Source: Micromonospora chersina (lineage in GTDB: Bacteria > Actinomycetota > Actinomycetes > Mycobacteriales > Micromonosporaceae). From it: 64,000 nt of DNA. A model generated the notes under the pieces. That model worked only from the letters and a program-made list of their open reading frames with translations. It did no database searches and was not told the DNA's origin. The translations under genes were made by a program, and so were the position numbers. The DNA lies in assembly GCF_900091475.1 (NCBI RefSeq), contig NZ_FMIB01000002.1, positions 2,790,001 to 2,854,000 of the forward strand. Direction: 5' to 3'. Below, one piece after another: positions 33,604-42,093 of the stretch (the stretch's first letter is position 1; each line of letters begins with the position of its first letter).

Positions 33604-33630
33604 ACCCTAGCAAAACGTACGTACGGTTTG
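33604..33630 (-). promoter_or_regulatory. MFS promoter -10 with overlapping palindromic operator
   Basis: Minus-strand TAGGGT (33604-33609) is 6 nt from the GTG at 33597. A 20-bp palindrome with one mismatch pair (33611-33630, core CGTACGTACG) occupies the spacer between -10 and -35, a layout that would block RNA polymerase when bound. Confidence 0.65.
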
Positions 33631-33647
33631 TGGATCGTTTCCACATG

Positions 33648-33691
33648 TTGACTTGTCGACGATGCATTGCCGATATATCGTTGATGCATCA
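33648..33691 (+). promoter_or_regulatory. padR-type promoter with two palindromes
   Basis: TTGACT (33648-33653) is 18 bp from GATATA. The -10 lies in the perfect palindrome CGATATATCG (33671-33680), followed by TGATGCATCA (33682-33691). GATGCAT also occurs at 33661-33667. Autorepression by the PadR protein just downstream is likely. Confidence 0.6.
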
Positions 33692-33718
33692 GCGATAACC
33701 CGAGAGAAGGAGTCACCC

Positions 33719-34309
33719 ATGGGTTTCCACCGACGGATGCACGCCGCCCACGACGAGATGCGGATGCGGGGCTTCGGCTTCCCGCCCGTACCCCCGGGCC
33801 CGCCGCCCTTCCCGCCCGGACCGTTCGGTCACGGCCACGGCCGCGGCGGACGGGGGCGTGGGCGCGGCCGCCGGCCCAACGTGCGCGGCGCCGTGCTGGC
33901 CCTGCTCACCGAGCGGCCGATGCACGGCTACGAGATGATCCAGGAGATCGACTCCCGGACCGGCGGGGCCTGGCGGCCCAGCCCCGGGTCGATCTACCCG
34001 ACCCTGCAACTGCTGGAGGACGAGGGCGTCATCGCCGCCGCCGCGGACTCCGACGGCGGGCGCAAGCGGTTCGCCCTCACCGAGCAGGGGCAGGCCGAGG
34101 CCGCCGAGGCGGCACAGACCCCGCCCTGGGGCGAGTTCGCCGAGCAGACCGTGAACAGCTGGCACGACATCCGCGACGCGGGCGCGCAGGCCATGAACGC
34201 GCTGCGGCAGGTGATGATGACCGGCACCGACGACCAGCGGGCGCGCGCCGCCCAGGTGCTCGACGAGACCCGGCGCAAGCTGTACGCGATCCTCGCCGAG
34301 TCCGAGTGA
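33719..34309 (+). CDS. PadR-family transcriptional regulator
   Basis: A 196-aa regulator. An unusual N-terminal tail (about 1-55) is rich in Phe-Pro-Gly and then His/Gly/Arg (GHGHGRGGRGRGRGRR). The winged helix follows (LALLTERPMHGYEMIQEI, PSPGSIYPTLQLLEDEG), then a helical C-terminal region that would dimerise. The ATG at 33719 has an AGAAGG box 8 nt upstream. It is divergent from the MFS gene, and its own promoter holds two palindromes, so it probably represses itself and perhaps the pump. The basic Gly/Arg tail may add non-specific DNA contacts. Confidence 0.92.
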   Translation: MGFHRRMHAAHDEMRMRGFGFPPVPPGPPPFPPGPFGHGHGRGGRGRGRGRRPNVRGAVLALLTERPMHGYEMIQEIDSRTGGAWRPSPGSIYPTLQLLEDEGVIAAAADSDGGRKRFALTEQGQAEAAEAAQTPPWGEFAEQTVNSWHDIRDAGAQAMNALRQVMMTGTDDQRARAAQVLDETRRKLYAILAESE

Positions 34310-34385
34310 GTCGCCGCGTCGCGTGCGCCGGCCGGGGTGGTCACGGGACCGCCACCCCGGCCGGCGGCGCGGACCTGAGACGACA

Positions 34386-34418
34386 CGTGCGGCCGCCCCC
34401 GGTGGGGACGGCCGCACG
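34386..34418. terminator. Terminator between convergent padR and ispG
   Basis: Perfect 10-bp arms CGTGCGGCCG and CGGCCGCACG with a 13-nt loop lie between the two convergent stops; a few further outer bases also pair. Confidence 0.75.
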
Positions 34419-34435
34419 TCGTCGGAGCGGGTGCG

Positions 34436-35608
34436 TCAGTGCACGGTCACCGTGGCGCCCGGCACCAGGTCGCGCAGCTCCTCGGGGATCTCGGCGCCCA
34501 TCTCGTCGGCGATCCGCAGCGCCTCCTCGATGAGCGTCTCCACGATCTGGCCCTCGGGCACGGTCTTGACGACCTGACCCTTGACGAAGATCTGGCCCTT
34601 GCCGTTGCCGGAGGCCACCCCGAGGTCGGCCTCGCGGGCCTCGCCGGGGCCGTTCACCACGCAGCCCATGACTGCCACCCGCAGCGGCACCGGCAGCCCC
34701 TCCAGGCCGGCGGTGACCTCCTCGGCCAGCTTGTAGACGTCGACCTGGGCGCGGCCGCACGACGGGCAGGAGACGATCTCCAGGCCCCGCTCGCGCAGGC
34801 CCAGCGACTCCAGGATCGCGGTGCCCACCTTGATCTCCTCGACCGGCGGGGCGGACAGCGAGACCCGGATGGTGTCGCCGATCCCCTCGGCCAGCAGCGC
34901 GCCGAACGCCACCGCGGACTTGATCGTGCCCTGGAACGCCGGGCCGGCCTCGGTCACGCCCAGGTGCAGCGGGTAGTCGCACTTCTCGGCGAGCTGCCGG
35001 TAGGCGCGGATCATCACCACCGGGTCGTTGTGCTTCACCGAGATCTTGATGTCCCGGAAGCCGTGCTCCTCGAACAGCGAGCACTCCCAGAGCGCCGACT
35101 CGACAAGCGCCTCGGCGGTGGCCTTGCCGTACTTGGCCAGCAGGCGCTTGTCGAGCGAACCGGCGTTCACGCCGATCCGGATCGGCACGCCCGCGTCGCC
35201 GGCCGCCTTGGCGATCTCCTTCACCTTGTCGTCGAACTGCCGGATGTTGCCCGGGTTCACCCGGACCGCGGCGCAGCCCGCGTCGATCGCGGCGAAGACG
35301 TACTTCGGCTGGAAGTGGATGTCGGCGATCACCGGGATCTGCGACTTCTTCGCGATCGCGGGCAGCGCCTCGACGTCGTCCTGGGACGGCACGGCCACCC
35401 GGACGATCTGGCAGCCGGACGCGGTCAGCTCGGCGATCTGCTGGAGGGTGGCGTTCACGTCGGCGGTCAGGGTGGTGGTCATGGACTGCACCGACACCGG
35501 CGCGCCCCCACCGACCGGCACCGAACCGACCATGATCTGACGGCTGGCCCGGCGCGGGGCGAGCGGCGGCGGCGGTACGGGGGGCATACCGAGACTGACA
35601 GCTGTCAC
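34436..35608 (-). CDS. ispG: 4-hydroxy-3-methylbut-2-en-1-yl diphosphate synthase (flavodoxin)
   Basis: Penultimate enzyme of the MEP isoprenoid pathway; it reduces MEcPP to HMBPP with a [4Fe-4S] cluster. The 390-aa protein starts with SVQSMTTT in the TIM barrel and has the cluster cysteines in CPSCGR and [10 protein letters not shown], with the fourth ligand the Glu of the latter region. The GTG at 35608 is preferred over one at 35617 because AAGGTGA then has normal spacing. It directly follows rseP (dxr-rseP-ispG operon), so MEP synthesis is co-expressed with the site-2 protease. Confidence 0.97.
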   Translation of the reverse strand: MTAVSLGMPPVPPPPLAPRRASRQIMVGSVPVGGGAPVSVQSMTTTLTADVNATLQQIAELTASGCQIVRVAVPSQDDVEALPAIAKKSQIPVIADIHFQPKYVFAAIDAGCAAVRVNPGNIRQFDDKVKEIAKAAGDAGVPIRIGVNAGSLDKRLLAKYGKATAEALVESALWECSLFEEHGFRDIKISVKHNDPVVMIRAYRQLAEKCDYPLHLGVTEAGPAFQGTIKSAVAFGALLAEGIGDTIRVSLSAPPVEEIKVGTAILESLGLRERGLEIVSCPSCGRAQVDVYKLAEEVTAGLEGLPVPLRVAVMGCVVNGPGEAREADLGVASGNGKGQIFVKGQVVKTVPEGQIVETLIEEALRIADEMGAEIPEELRDLVPGATVTVH

Positions 35609-35617
35609 TTCAGGCAC

Positions 35618-36865
35618 TCACCTTGAGAAGAGCGTGATCGGGTTGACGACGTCCGCGGTGACGGTCAGCAGCGTGAACGCGCCACCGATGAGGATCACCG
35701 CGTACGTGAGGGGCATGAGCTTGAGGTAGTCGACGCGGCCGGGGTCGGCCCGGCCGATGCGGGCGTAGAGCCAGGAGCGGGCCCGCTCGAACCAGGCGAT
35801 GGCGATGTGGCCGCCGTCCAGCGGGAGCAGCGGCAGCAGGTTGAACACGCCGATGAAGAAGTTCAGCGAGACGAAGAGCATGAAGAACACCAGCCACGCG
35901 TTGTTCTCCACGGCCTCGCCGCCGAGCCGGCTCGCGCCGACCACGCTGATCGGGGTGTCCACGTCCCGCTCGCCGCCGGTGACGGCGGTCCACAGGGCGG
36001 GGACCTTCTGCGGGATCCGCTGCATGGCGTGCACGGTCTGCACCGCCATGTTGCCGGTGAAGTCGGCGGTGGCGCCGAACGCGGCGACCGGACCGTACTG
36101 GACCCGGGTGGGGGTGGACGGCTGGAGCGCGACGCCGAGGGCGGAGACCGCCGACGTGGCGCCCTTGGGGTCGCCCAGCGGCGGGCGCTGCACGGCGGCC
36201 AGGTCGACGGTGGCGGTGCCCGGCTTGTCGTCGCGCACGTACGCGACGGTGGCCGTGCCGGGCGGGGTGGCGCGGACCACGTCGAGCATGTCGCCCCAGG
36301 TGGAGACCGGCCGGCCGTTCACGGCGGTGATCCGGTCGCCGTCCTGGAGCTGGGCCTTCGCGGCCGGGCTGGCCGGGTCACCGGCCTGGCAGCCCCGGGC
36401 GGCGTTCTCCACGACCACGCACGGGGCCAGGGCGATCACGGCCGGCTCGGCCTTGAAGCCGTCCTCCGTGTTCGGGAACTTCGGGTTGGGCAGGCCGGCG
36501 GAGACCGCGAGGATCCAGAGGGTGATCAGGGCCAGGGCGAAGTGGGTGATCGAGCCCGCGGACATCACGATCGTCCGCTTCCAGACCGGGTAGCGCCACA
36601 TGACGCGCTTCTCATCGCCCGGCTCGACGTCGTCGTCCTGCGGGGTCATCCCGACGATCTTGCAGAAGCCGCCGAGCGGGATGCCCTTGACGCCGTACTC
36701 CGTCTCGCCCCGCTTGAACGACCAGAGCGTCGGACCGAAGCCGACGAAGTAGCGGGTGACCTTCATCCCGAAAGCCTTGGCGGTGAGCATGTGCCCCGCC
36801 TCGTGCAGGCTCACCGAGATGAGGATCGCCAGGGCAAACAGCGCCACCCCGAGCAGGTAACTCAT
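35618..36865 (-). CDS. rseP: Site-2 intramembrane metalloprotease (RseP/Rip1-type, M50)
   Basis: A 415-aa membrane zinc protease that cleaves anti-sigma factors within the membrane after a first cut outside. HEAGH with the two zinc His lies in the first helix (residues 20-24), and the third ligand is in LLPLDGGH near the C-terminal helix. A PDZ domain (about 160-250, GDRITAVNGRPVSTW) lies between, and four helices are expected. The start overlaps the dxr stop as TGATG. In mycobacteria Rip1 controls several anti-sigma factors and cell-envelope lipids; that role here is inferred from homology. Confidence 0.95.
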   Translation of the reverse strand: MSYLLGVALFALAILISVSLHEAGHMLTAKAFGMKVTRYFVGFGPTLWSFKRGETEYGVKGIPLGGFCKIVGMTPQDDDVEPGDEKRVMWRYPVWKRTIVMSAGSITHFALALITLWILAVSAGLPNPKFPNTEDGFKAEPAVIALAPCVVVENAARGCQAGDPASPAAKAQLQDGDRITAVNGRPVSTWGDMLDVVRATPPGTATVAYVRDDKPGTATVDLAAVQRPPLGDPKGATSAVSALGVALQPSTPTRVQYGPVAAFGATADFTGNMAVQTVHAMQRIPQKVPALWTAVTGGERDVDTPISVVGASRLGGEAVENNAWLVFFMLFVSLNFFIGVFNLLPLLPLDGGHIAIAWFERARSWLYARIGRADPGRVDYLKLMPLTYAVILIGGAFTLLTVTADVVNPITLFSR

Positions 36866-38076
36866 CAGGCTCCTTCCACCGACCCGACGATGATCTCCTG
36901 GGCGTGCGCCCGTGCCCACGATTCGGCGGCGAGCACGTCCTCGACGGTACCTGGTTCGTCGAAGTCGGGAGCGTCCTCCAGCACGCGCTGGAGGGTGTCG
37001 ACGATGCCGAGGAACGGCAGCCGGCCGGCCACGAAGGCCGCCACGCACTCCTCGTTCGCCGCGTTGTAGATCGCCGGCCGGCAGCGCCCGGCCTCGCCGG
37101 CCGCCTTCGCCAGCGCGACCGCCGGGAAGGCCGCGTCGTCGAGCGGGAAGAACTCCCAGGTGTGTGCCGTGGTCCAGTCGACCGCGGCGGCGGCACCGGG
37201 CACCCGGTCCGGCCAGCCGAGGCCGAGGGCGATGGGCAGCCGCATGTCCGGCGGGCTGGCCTGCGCGAGGGTCGAGCCGTCGGTGAACTCCACCATCGAG
37301 TGGATCACCGACTGCGGGTGGACCATGACCTCGATGTCGGCGTAGGGCACGTCGAACAGCTCGTGCGCCTCGATCACCTCCAGCGCCTTGTTGACCATGG
37401 TGGCGGAGTTGATCGTCACCACCGGCCCCATGTTCCACGTCGGGTGCGCGAGGGCCTGCTCCGGCGTGACCTCGGTCAACTCGTCGCGCCGCCGGCCCCG
37501 GAACGGCCCGCCGCTGGCGGTCACCACGAGCCGGCGTACCTCACCCCGGGTGCCCCCGCGCAGGCACTGCGCCAGCGCCGAGTGCTCGCTGTCGACGGGA
37601 ACGATCTGCCCCGGCCGCGTCACCGCGGCCTTCACCAGCGGGCCGCCGGCGACGAGGGACTCCTTGTTGGCCAGGGCGAGGGTACGCCCGGCGCGCAGCG
37701 CCGCGAGGGTCGGCGCGAGCCCGAGCGAGCCCACCACCCCGTTGAGCACCACGTCGCACGGCCACCCGGCCAGCTCGGTCATCGCGTCCGGCCCGGCCAC
37801 GATCTTGGGAAGCTTGAAGTCGCCGGTGGCCCAGCCGCGCCGGCTCGCCTCGGCGTAGAACGCGAGCTGAAGATCCTGGGCGGCGGACGCCCGGGCCACC
37901 CCGACCGCCTCCACGCCCAGCTCCAGGGACTGCGCGGCGAGCAGCTCCACGTTGCCGCCGCCGGCCCCGAGGGCCACCACCCGAAACCGGTCCGGGTTGC
38001 GCCGGACGATGTCGATGGCCTGGGTGCCGATCGAGCCGGTCGAGCCGAGCAGGACGAGGGAGCGGGGAGACGTCAC
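36865..38076 (-). CDS. dxr: 1-deoxy-D-xylulose-5-phosphate reductoisomerase
   Basis: First committed enzyme of the MEP pathway, converting DXP to MEP with NADPH. The 403-aa protein has the NADPH loop [19 protein letters not shown], the metal motif DSEHSALAQ, and the active-site loop [12 protein letters not shown]. The GTG at 38076 was chosen because the Rossmann strand follows at once; the open frame continues about 40 codons upstream without homology-like content and runs through the palindromic repeat. First gene of the dxr-rseP-ispG operon. Confidence 0.97.
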   Translation of the reverse strand: MTSPRSLVLLGSTGSIGTQAIDIVRRNPDRFRVVALGAGGGNVELLAAQSLELGVEAVGVARASAAQDLQLAFYAEASRRGWATGDFKLPKIVAGPDAMTELAGWPCDVVLNGVVGSLGLAPTLAALRAGRTLALANKESLVAGGPLVKAAVTRPGQIVPVDSEHSALAQCLRGGTRGEVRRLVVTASGGPFRGRRRDELTEVTPEQALAHPTWNMGPVVTINSATMVNKALEVIEAHELFDVPYADIEVMVHPQSVIHSMVEFTDGSTLAQASPPDMRLPIALGLGWPDRVPGAAAAVDWTTAHTWEFFPLDDAAFPAVALAKAAGEAGRCRPAIYNAANEECVAAFVAGRLPFLGIVDTLQRVLEDAPDFDEPGTVEDVLAAESWARAHAQEIIVGSVEGA

Positions 38077-38154
38077 CCGCCCATTCTTCCCCAGCCCTCC
38101 TGAACGCCCGCTGGGAGCCTCACTCCCCCGCGTCGAGCGCGTTCGGGACAGCGG

Positions 38155-38199
38155 ATCTTGGACACTTTCCGTTCGCTGCGAACGGCAACTGTCCAAGAT
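38155..38199. repeat. Nested 45-bp palindromic repeat (REP-like)
   Basis: Outer perfect 10-bp arms ATCTTGGACA / TGTCCAAGAT (38155-38164, 38190-38199) enclose inner 7-bp arms CCGTTCG / CGAACGG (38169-38175, 38179-38185) around a CTG loop. Both pairs share one centre (38177), and the bases between are partly complementary. It is intergenic between dxr and a GNAT gene, 79 nt upstream of the dxr start. The layout is that of dispersed REP-type elements. Confidence 0.7.
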
Positions 38200-38226
38200 T
38201 CAGAGAGCGAAGGAGCAGGGCGACGG

Positions 38227-38769
38227 CTACGCCGGGCGGGTCAGGACGAAGGTTTCGAGTTCGGTGCCGCCGTACCAGTCGGTGCGGGTGCCGACGTGCG
38301 TCATGCCGAGGCGGCGGGCCACCGCCATCGAGGGCTCGTTGCCGGCCATCACCACCGCGTGGACCTGCCGGGTGCCGGTGGCGAACTCGCGCTCCAGCAC
38401 GGCCCGGGCGGCCTCGGTGGCGTAGCCGTGCCCCTGGGCGTCGGGGTGCAGGTGCCAGCCGACCTCGATGTCGTCGGTGGGCGTGACCCCGTCCCGGCCG
38501 GGCAGCGGCTTGAGCAGCACGCTGCCGACCGCCCGGCCGGCCTCGCGCGGCTCGATCGCCCACAGGCCCCAGCGGCCGGCGTACGGCGCGTAGCGCTCGC
38601 GCCACGAGCGCACCCGCTCGCGTGCCTCGGCCGGATCGGTCATCCGCCCCGCGCCGCCGCCCAGCCAGCGCATCACCTCGTCGCGGGAGTAGATGTCGTA
38701 GATCCGGGCCAGATCGTCCGGCGACTCCGTCCAGTCCCGGACCACCAGCCGCTCGGTCGAGGCGATCAC
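38227..38769 (-). CDS. GNAT N-acetyltransferase (RimJ/RimL-like)
   Basis: A 180-aa GNAT protein. It opens with the typical TERLVVRDWTESPDD and has the acetyl-CoA loop DAQGHGYATEAARAVL near residues 110-125, and the C-terminal motif NEPSMAVARRLGMTHVGT. This group acetylates protein N-termini or small amines; the substrate is unknown. The GTG at 38769 has TACGAT 7 nt upstream (leaderless). It is divergent from the YihY gene 50 nt away. Confidence 0.92.
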   Translation of the reverse strand: MIASTERLVVRDWTESPDDLARIYDIYSRDEVMRWLGGGAGRMTDPAEARERVRSWRERYAPYAGRWGLWAIEPREAGRAVGSVLLKPLPGRDGVTPTDDIEVGWHLHPDAQGHGYATEAARAVLEREFATGTRQVHAVVMAGNEPSMAVARRLGMTHVGTRTDWYGGTELETFVLTRPA

Positions 38770-38776
38770 ACGTCGG

Positions 38777-38782
38777 ATCGTA
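38777..38782 (-). promoter_or_regulatory. Putative -10 of leaderless GNAT gene
   Basis: TACGAT on the minus strand, 7 nt before the GTG at 38769. Confidence 0.4.
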
Positions 38783-38819
38783 ATGCGTGCCGAAGCACCG
38801 TACGGGGAACCGCAGGGCG

Positions 38820-39662
38820 ATGGGTGAGCGGTGGCAGACGGCGAAACGGATCACCAGTGCGGCGTTCCGGCCGGTACGCGGGCGGGACCTCTCGCTGCAC
38901 GCCGCCGCGATCACCTTCTACGGTGCGATCGCCGTGGTGCCGGTGGCGCTGCTGGCCATCTGGCTCACCGGCCTGGTGGCCGGGGACGACCGGGTGCGCC
39001 GGCTCACCGCGTACGCGATCAACACGCTCCCCACCGACATCGGCGCCAACCGGGCGGTGGCCGCGCTCGTGGAGGCCGGGTTGGGCCTGACCCCGCTGCT
39101 GGCGCTGGCCTCGCTGCTGCCGGCGTCGCTCTACGGCGAGGGGCTGCGCCGGGCGTTCGTCTCGGTCGCCGTCCCGCGCGGCCAGGCCGAGACGCTTGTC
39201 GGGTGGCGGGGCCGGCTGCTGCTGCTCCCGCTGCTCGCCCCGGCCCCGGCGCTGCTGCTGTCGGTCCTGCTGGCGCTGCCGCTCACCACCCACCTGGTCC
39301 GGCAGGGCGGCTGGCTCGGCGCGCTCGGTGTGGTGCTGTCCTTCCTGGCCACCTGGCTGGTGCTCACCCCGGTGCTGATGTGGGTGTTCCGGGTGGTCGG
39401 GCCGGCCGCCCCGGACTGGCTCGCCACACTCCTCCTGGGCTCGTTCACCGCGGCGAACCTCTCCGGGTTCCTGCACGGCTTCGTGCTGTTCTGCTCGCTG
39501 CCGCTGGACCTGGGGGCGCCGTTCGGCGGGTTCGACGAGATCGGCGGCGGGGTCGCGGTGCTGCTGTGGCTCTACCTGTTCCACGTGATCGTGCTGGCCG
39601 GCTACTCGGCCACCCTGGTGTTCTTCCGCTGGCGGGCCGGCCGCGCCGCCGCCGGCTCCTGA
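38820..39662 (+). CDS. YihY/BrkB-family membrane protein
   Basis: A 280-aa protein with about six helices and the family features near the start: an amphipathic segment, then LSLHAAAITFYGAIAVVPVALLA (quoted by its ends only: LSLHAAA...VALLA), and a later LPASLYGEGLRRAF. YihY/BrkB proteins were once called ribonuclease BN; that assignment is obsolete and the function is unknown, with transport or envelope roles proposed. The ATG at 38820 was chosen over an earlier in-frame start at 38787 that would overlap the divergent promoter region. Confidence 0.85.
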   Translation: MGERWQTAKRITSAAFRPVRGRDLSLHAAAITFYGAIAVVPVALLAIWLTGLVAGDDRVRRLTAYAINTLPTDIGANRAVAALVEAGLGLTPLLALASLLPASLYGEGLRRAFVSVAVPRGQAETLVGWRGRLLLLPLLAPAPALLLSVLLALPLTTHLVRQGGWLGALGVVLSFLATWLVLTPVLMWVFRVVGPAAPDWLATLLLGSFTAANLSGFLHGFVLFCSLPLDLGAPFGGFDEIGGGVAVLLWLYLFHVIVLAGYSATLVFFRWRAGRAAAGS

Positions 39663-39731
39663 GCACGGAGATCCCGCTCGGAGGTACGGCCCGGCTCCGC
39701 CGACCCCTCCCCGGACGGGCGCCCGCGCCAC

Positions 39732-39737
39732 TAGGCT
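39732..39737 (+). promoter_or_regulatory. Putative -10 of the FAD oxidoreductase gene
   Basis: TAGGCT ends 8 nt before the ATG at 39746; no ribosome binding site is evident. Confidence 0.4.
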
Positions 39738-39745
39738 GCCCGGGC

Positions 39746-41347
39746 ATGAGCGAAGCGAGTGAGCTGCCGTCCCGCGCCGACGTCGTCGTGGTCGGCTCCG
39801 GGCACAACGGTCTGGTCTCGGCGATCCTGCTGGCCCGCGCCGGCCTCGACGTGCTGGTGCTGGAGGCGGCCGAGGTGATCGGCGGGGCGACCCGCACGGA
39901 GAACCCGTTCCCGAAGGTGCCCGGGCTGCGGCACTCCACCGGGTCGTACCTGCTCGGGTTGATGCCGCCGGAACTGCTCACCGCCCTCGACGTGACGATC
40001 CCGGTGCTGCGCCGCGACCCGCACTACTTCCTGCCCACCCCGGGCGGGCTCGGCTCGCCGTACCTGCTCTTCGGCAGCGACGCCGCGGCGAGTCGGCGGC
40101 AGCTCGCGGAGATGTTCTCCCCCGCTGATGCGGCCGCCGACGACGCGCTCCAGGCCGAGCTGGCCCAGCTCCGGGAGGACCTGGCCCCGGCCTGGCTCAC
40201 CGAGCCGCTGCCGGTCGAGGAGACCGCCGAACGGTACGTCCGGCCCGGGCTCCGGCAGGTCTTCGTCGACCTGGTGCGGGGCTCGGTCGCCGACTACCTG
40301 GCCCGCTTCGACTTCCGCTCCGAGCTGCTGGTCAGCATGTACGCGGTCACCGACGGCCTCTCCGGGCTGAACGCCGGCCCGGACGACCCCGGAACGGGGC
40401 ACAACTTCCTGGTTCACAACATGTGCCGGCTGCCCGGTTCGGGGGGCACCTGGATGATCGCCCAGGGCGGGATGGGGACGGTCTCCCGTACCTTCGCCGA
40501 CGCCGCGCGGGCGGCCGGCGCCCGCATCGTGACCGGCGCACCGGTCACCGCGGTCACCCTCGACGGCGGCGCGGCCGCCGGGGTCGTGCTGGCCGACGGG
40601 CGGGAGGTGACCGCCTCCGTGGTGCTCGGGGCCTGTGACCCGTACCGGCTGATGGACCTGTTGCCCGGCGGCGCGCTCCCGGCGGAGCTGGGCGCGCGGA
40701 TGGCGGCGGTCCGCCGGCCCGGCACCACGCTCAAGCTCAACCTGGCGCTCACCGGCCTGCCCCGCTTCTCCTGCCTGCCGGAGGGCACGGCGAGCCCGTT
40801 CGGCTCCACCATCCACCTGCTCCCCGGCTCGGCCTCGCTGGTGGGCGCCGGCGGCGAGCCGCCGATGGCCGCGCTGCGCGCCATGTGGGCGGACGTGCAG
40901 GCCGGGCGGCTGCCCGAGGAGCCCACGATCGAGTGGTACCTGCACACCACCGTCGACCCGTCGCTCTCCGACGGCGCCGGGCACCACTCGTCGGCGCTGT
41001 TCGTCCAGTCGGTCCCCTACGAGCTGGCCGGCACCACCTGGAACGCGGCGCTGCCCGGCTACGTCGACCGCCTCATCGACATCTGCGAGCGGTACGCCCC
41101 GGGCACCCGCGACCTGATCGCCGACGCGGTGCCGCTGCCCCCGCCGGGCATCGAGGCGCACTTCGGCATCACCGGCGGGCACATCCACCACGTCGACAAC
41201 ACCGTCTCGTTCACCGACCGGATGCCCTACGCCACCGGGGTCGACGGCGTCTACGCGGGCAGCGCCGGCTGTCACCCGGCCGGCAGCGTGATCGGCGCGG
41301 CCGGGCACAACGCCGCCCGGCGGATCCTCAGCGACCTCGGTCGCTGA
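39746..41347 (+). CDS. FAD-dependent phytoene-desaturase-like oxidoreductase (COG1233)
   Basis: A 533-aa flavoprotein. The dinucleotide-binding motif is VVVGSGHNGLVSAILLARAG with the ribose-binding Glu after it (LEAAEVIGG), and the C-terminal FAD motif region is YAGSAGCHPAGSVIGAAGHNAA (quoted in part). It belongs to the broad CrtI/retinol-saturase-like group. No phytoene synthase or other carotenoid gene is near, so carotenoid desaturation should not be assumed. The open frame extends far upstream as shadow; the ATG at 39746 sits right before the Rossmann fold. The 3' end overlaps the convergent TMEM175-like gene by 20 nt. Confidence 0.92.
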   Translation: MSEASELPSRADVVVVGSGHNGLVSAILLARAGLDVLVLEAAEVIGGATRTENPFPKVPGLRHSTGSYLLGLMPPELLTALDVTIPVLRRDPHYFLPTPGGLGSPYLLFGSDAAASRRQLAEMFSPADAAADDALQAELAQLREDLAPAWLTEPLPVEETAERYVRPGLRQVFVDLVRGSVADYLARFDFRSELLVSMYAVTDGLSGLNAGPDDPGTGHNFLVHNMCRLPGSGGTWMIAQGGMGTVSRTFADAARAAGARIVTGAPVTAVTLDGGAAAGVVLADGREVTASVVLGACDPYRLMDLLPGGALPAELGARMAAVRRPGTTLKLNLALTGLPRFSCLPEGTASPFGSTIHLLPGSASLVGAGGEPPMAALRAMWADVQAGRLPEEPTIEWYLHTTVDPSLSDGAGHHSSALFVQSVPYELAGTTWNAALPGYVDRLIDICERYAPGTRDLIADAVPLPPPGIEAHFGITGGHIHHVDNTVSFTDRMPYATGVDGVYAGSAGCHPAGSVIGAAGHNAARRILSDLGR

Positions 41348-42032
41348 CCTCGCCGCCGGCCCCGGCGGAGCGGGGCAGGTCGCCGGGGCGGCGGACGAGG
41401 GAAAGGCCGACGAGCAGCAGCAGGTAGAGGAGCAGGCTGAGGATCGGGTCGACGAAGACGAAGGCGAAGGCCACCGTGTAGAGCAGCGGGCGCACCACCA
41501 GCCGGCGCGAGACCGCCCGGGCCAGTTGCGGGTCCAGGTCGGGGTGGAGCAGCCGGCGCCGGCGGGCCCACCACCAGCTCAGGTTGAAGAAGAGCGACTC
41601 GCCCAGCACGGTGCCGAGGTACAGGACGGCGGTCAGCCGCTGCTCGGTCTCGCTGCCGCGCAGGTTGTCCGCCAGCAGGTCGGCGGTGAACGGGATCGCC
41701 GCCACGAAGAGCAGCACGAGCAGGTTGAACATGAGCAGCGCCTGGTCGACGCGGACCACGTACCGCCACATGTTGTGGTGGCCGAGCCAGATCTGGCCGG
41801 CGATCCCGAAGGTGATCACGTACGCCAGGTAGGTCGGCCAGGCCTGGACGAGGGCGTCGGGGAGCTGCCGCCCGGGATCCCGGGCCGGCCCGTTCTGGAG
41901 CAGTTCGACGGCCATCACCGTCAGCACGACCGCGAAGACGCCGTCGCTGAACGTCTCCACCCGGGAGGCGTCCCGGGTCATCTCCCGGTCGCCCCGGAAC
42001 CGGTAGCCGCCCCTGCCCGCGCCGTCCGCCAC
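41328..42032 (-). CDS. TMEM175 (DUF1211)-family membrane protein
   Basis: A 234-aa protein with six helices. The signature RVETFSDGVFAVVLT in the first helix is the RxxxFSDG motif of TMEM175 channels, and one such set of helices is the bacterial tetramer-forming unit. Bacterial members conduct K+ weakly or are uncharacterised. A second set, common in longer relatives, is absent. The GTG at 42032 has AAGGGGG upstream; GTG 42065 and ATG 41981 are alternatives. Convergent overlap with the oxidoreductase gene. Confidence 0.9.
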   Translation of the reverse strand: MADGAGRGGYRFRGDREMTRDASRVETFSDGVFAVVLTVMAVELLQNGPARDPGRQLPDALVQAWPTYLAYVITFGIAGQIWLGHHNMWRYVVRVDQALLMFNLLVLLFVAAIPFTADLLADNLRGSETEQRLTAVLYLGTVLGESLFFNLSWWWARRRRLLHPDLDPQLARAVSRRLVVRPLLYTVAFAFVFVDPILSLLLYLLLLVGLSLVRRPGDLPRSAGAGGEVSDRGR

Positions 42033-42093
42033 GCCGCCCCGCCCCCTTCCCGACCTGATGGTCACCCGGCGGGGGCGGCGGGCGGAGGGAAAC

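Noticed and set aside
39746..41347. Carotenoid biosynthesis cluster
   Set aside because: A single COG1233 oxidoreductase without phytoene synthase, cyclase or other crt genes does not support a pathway.
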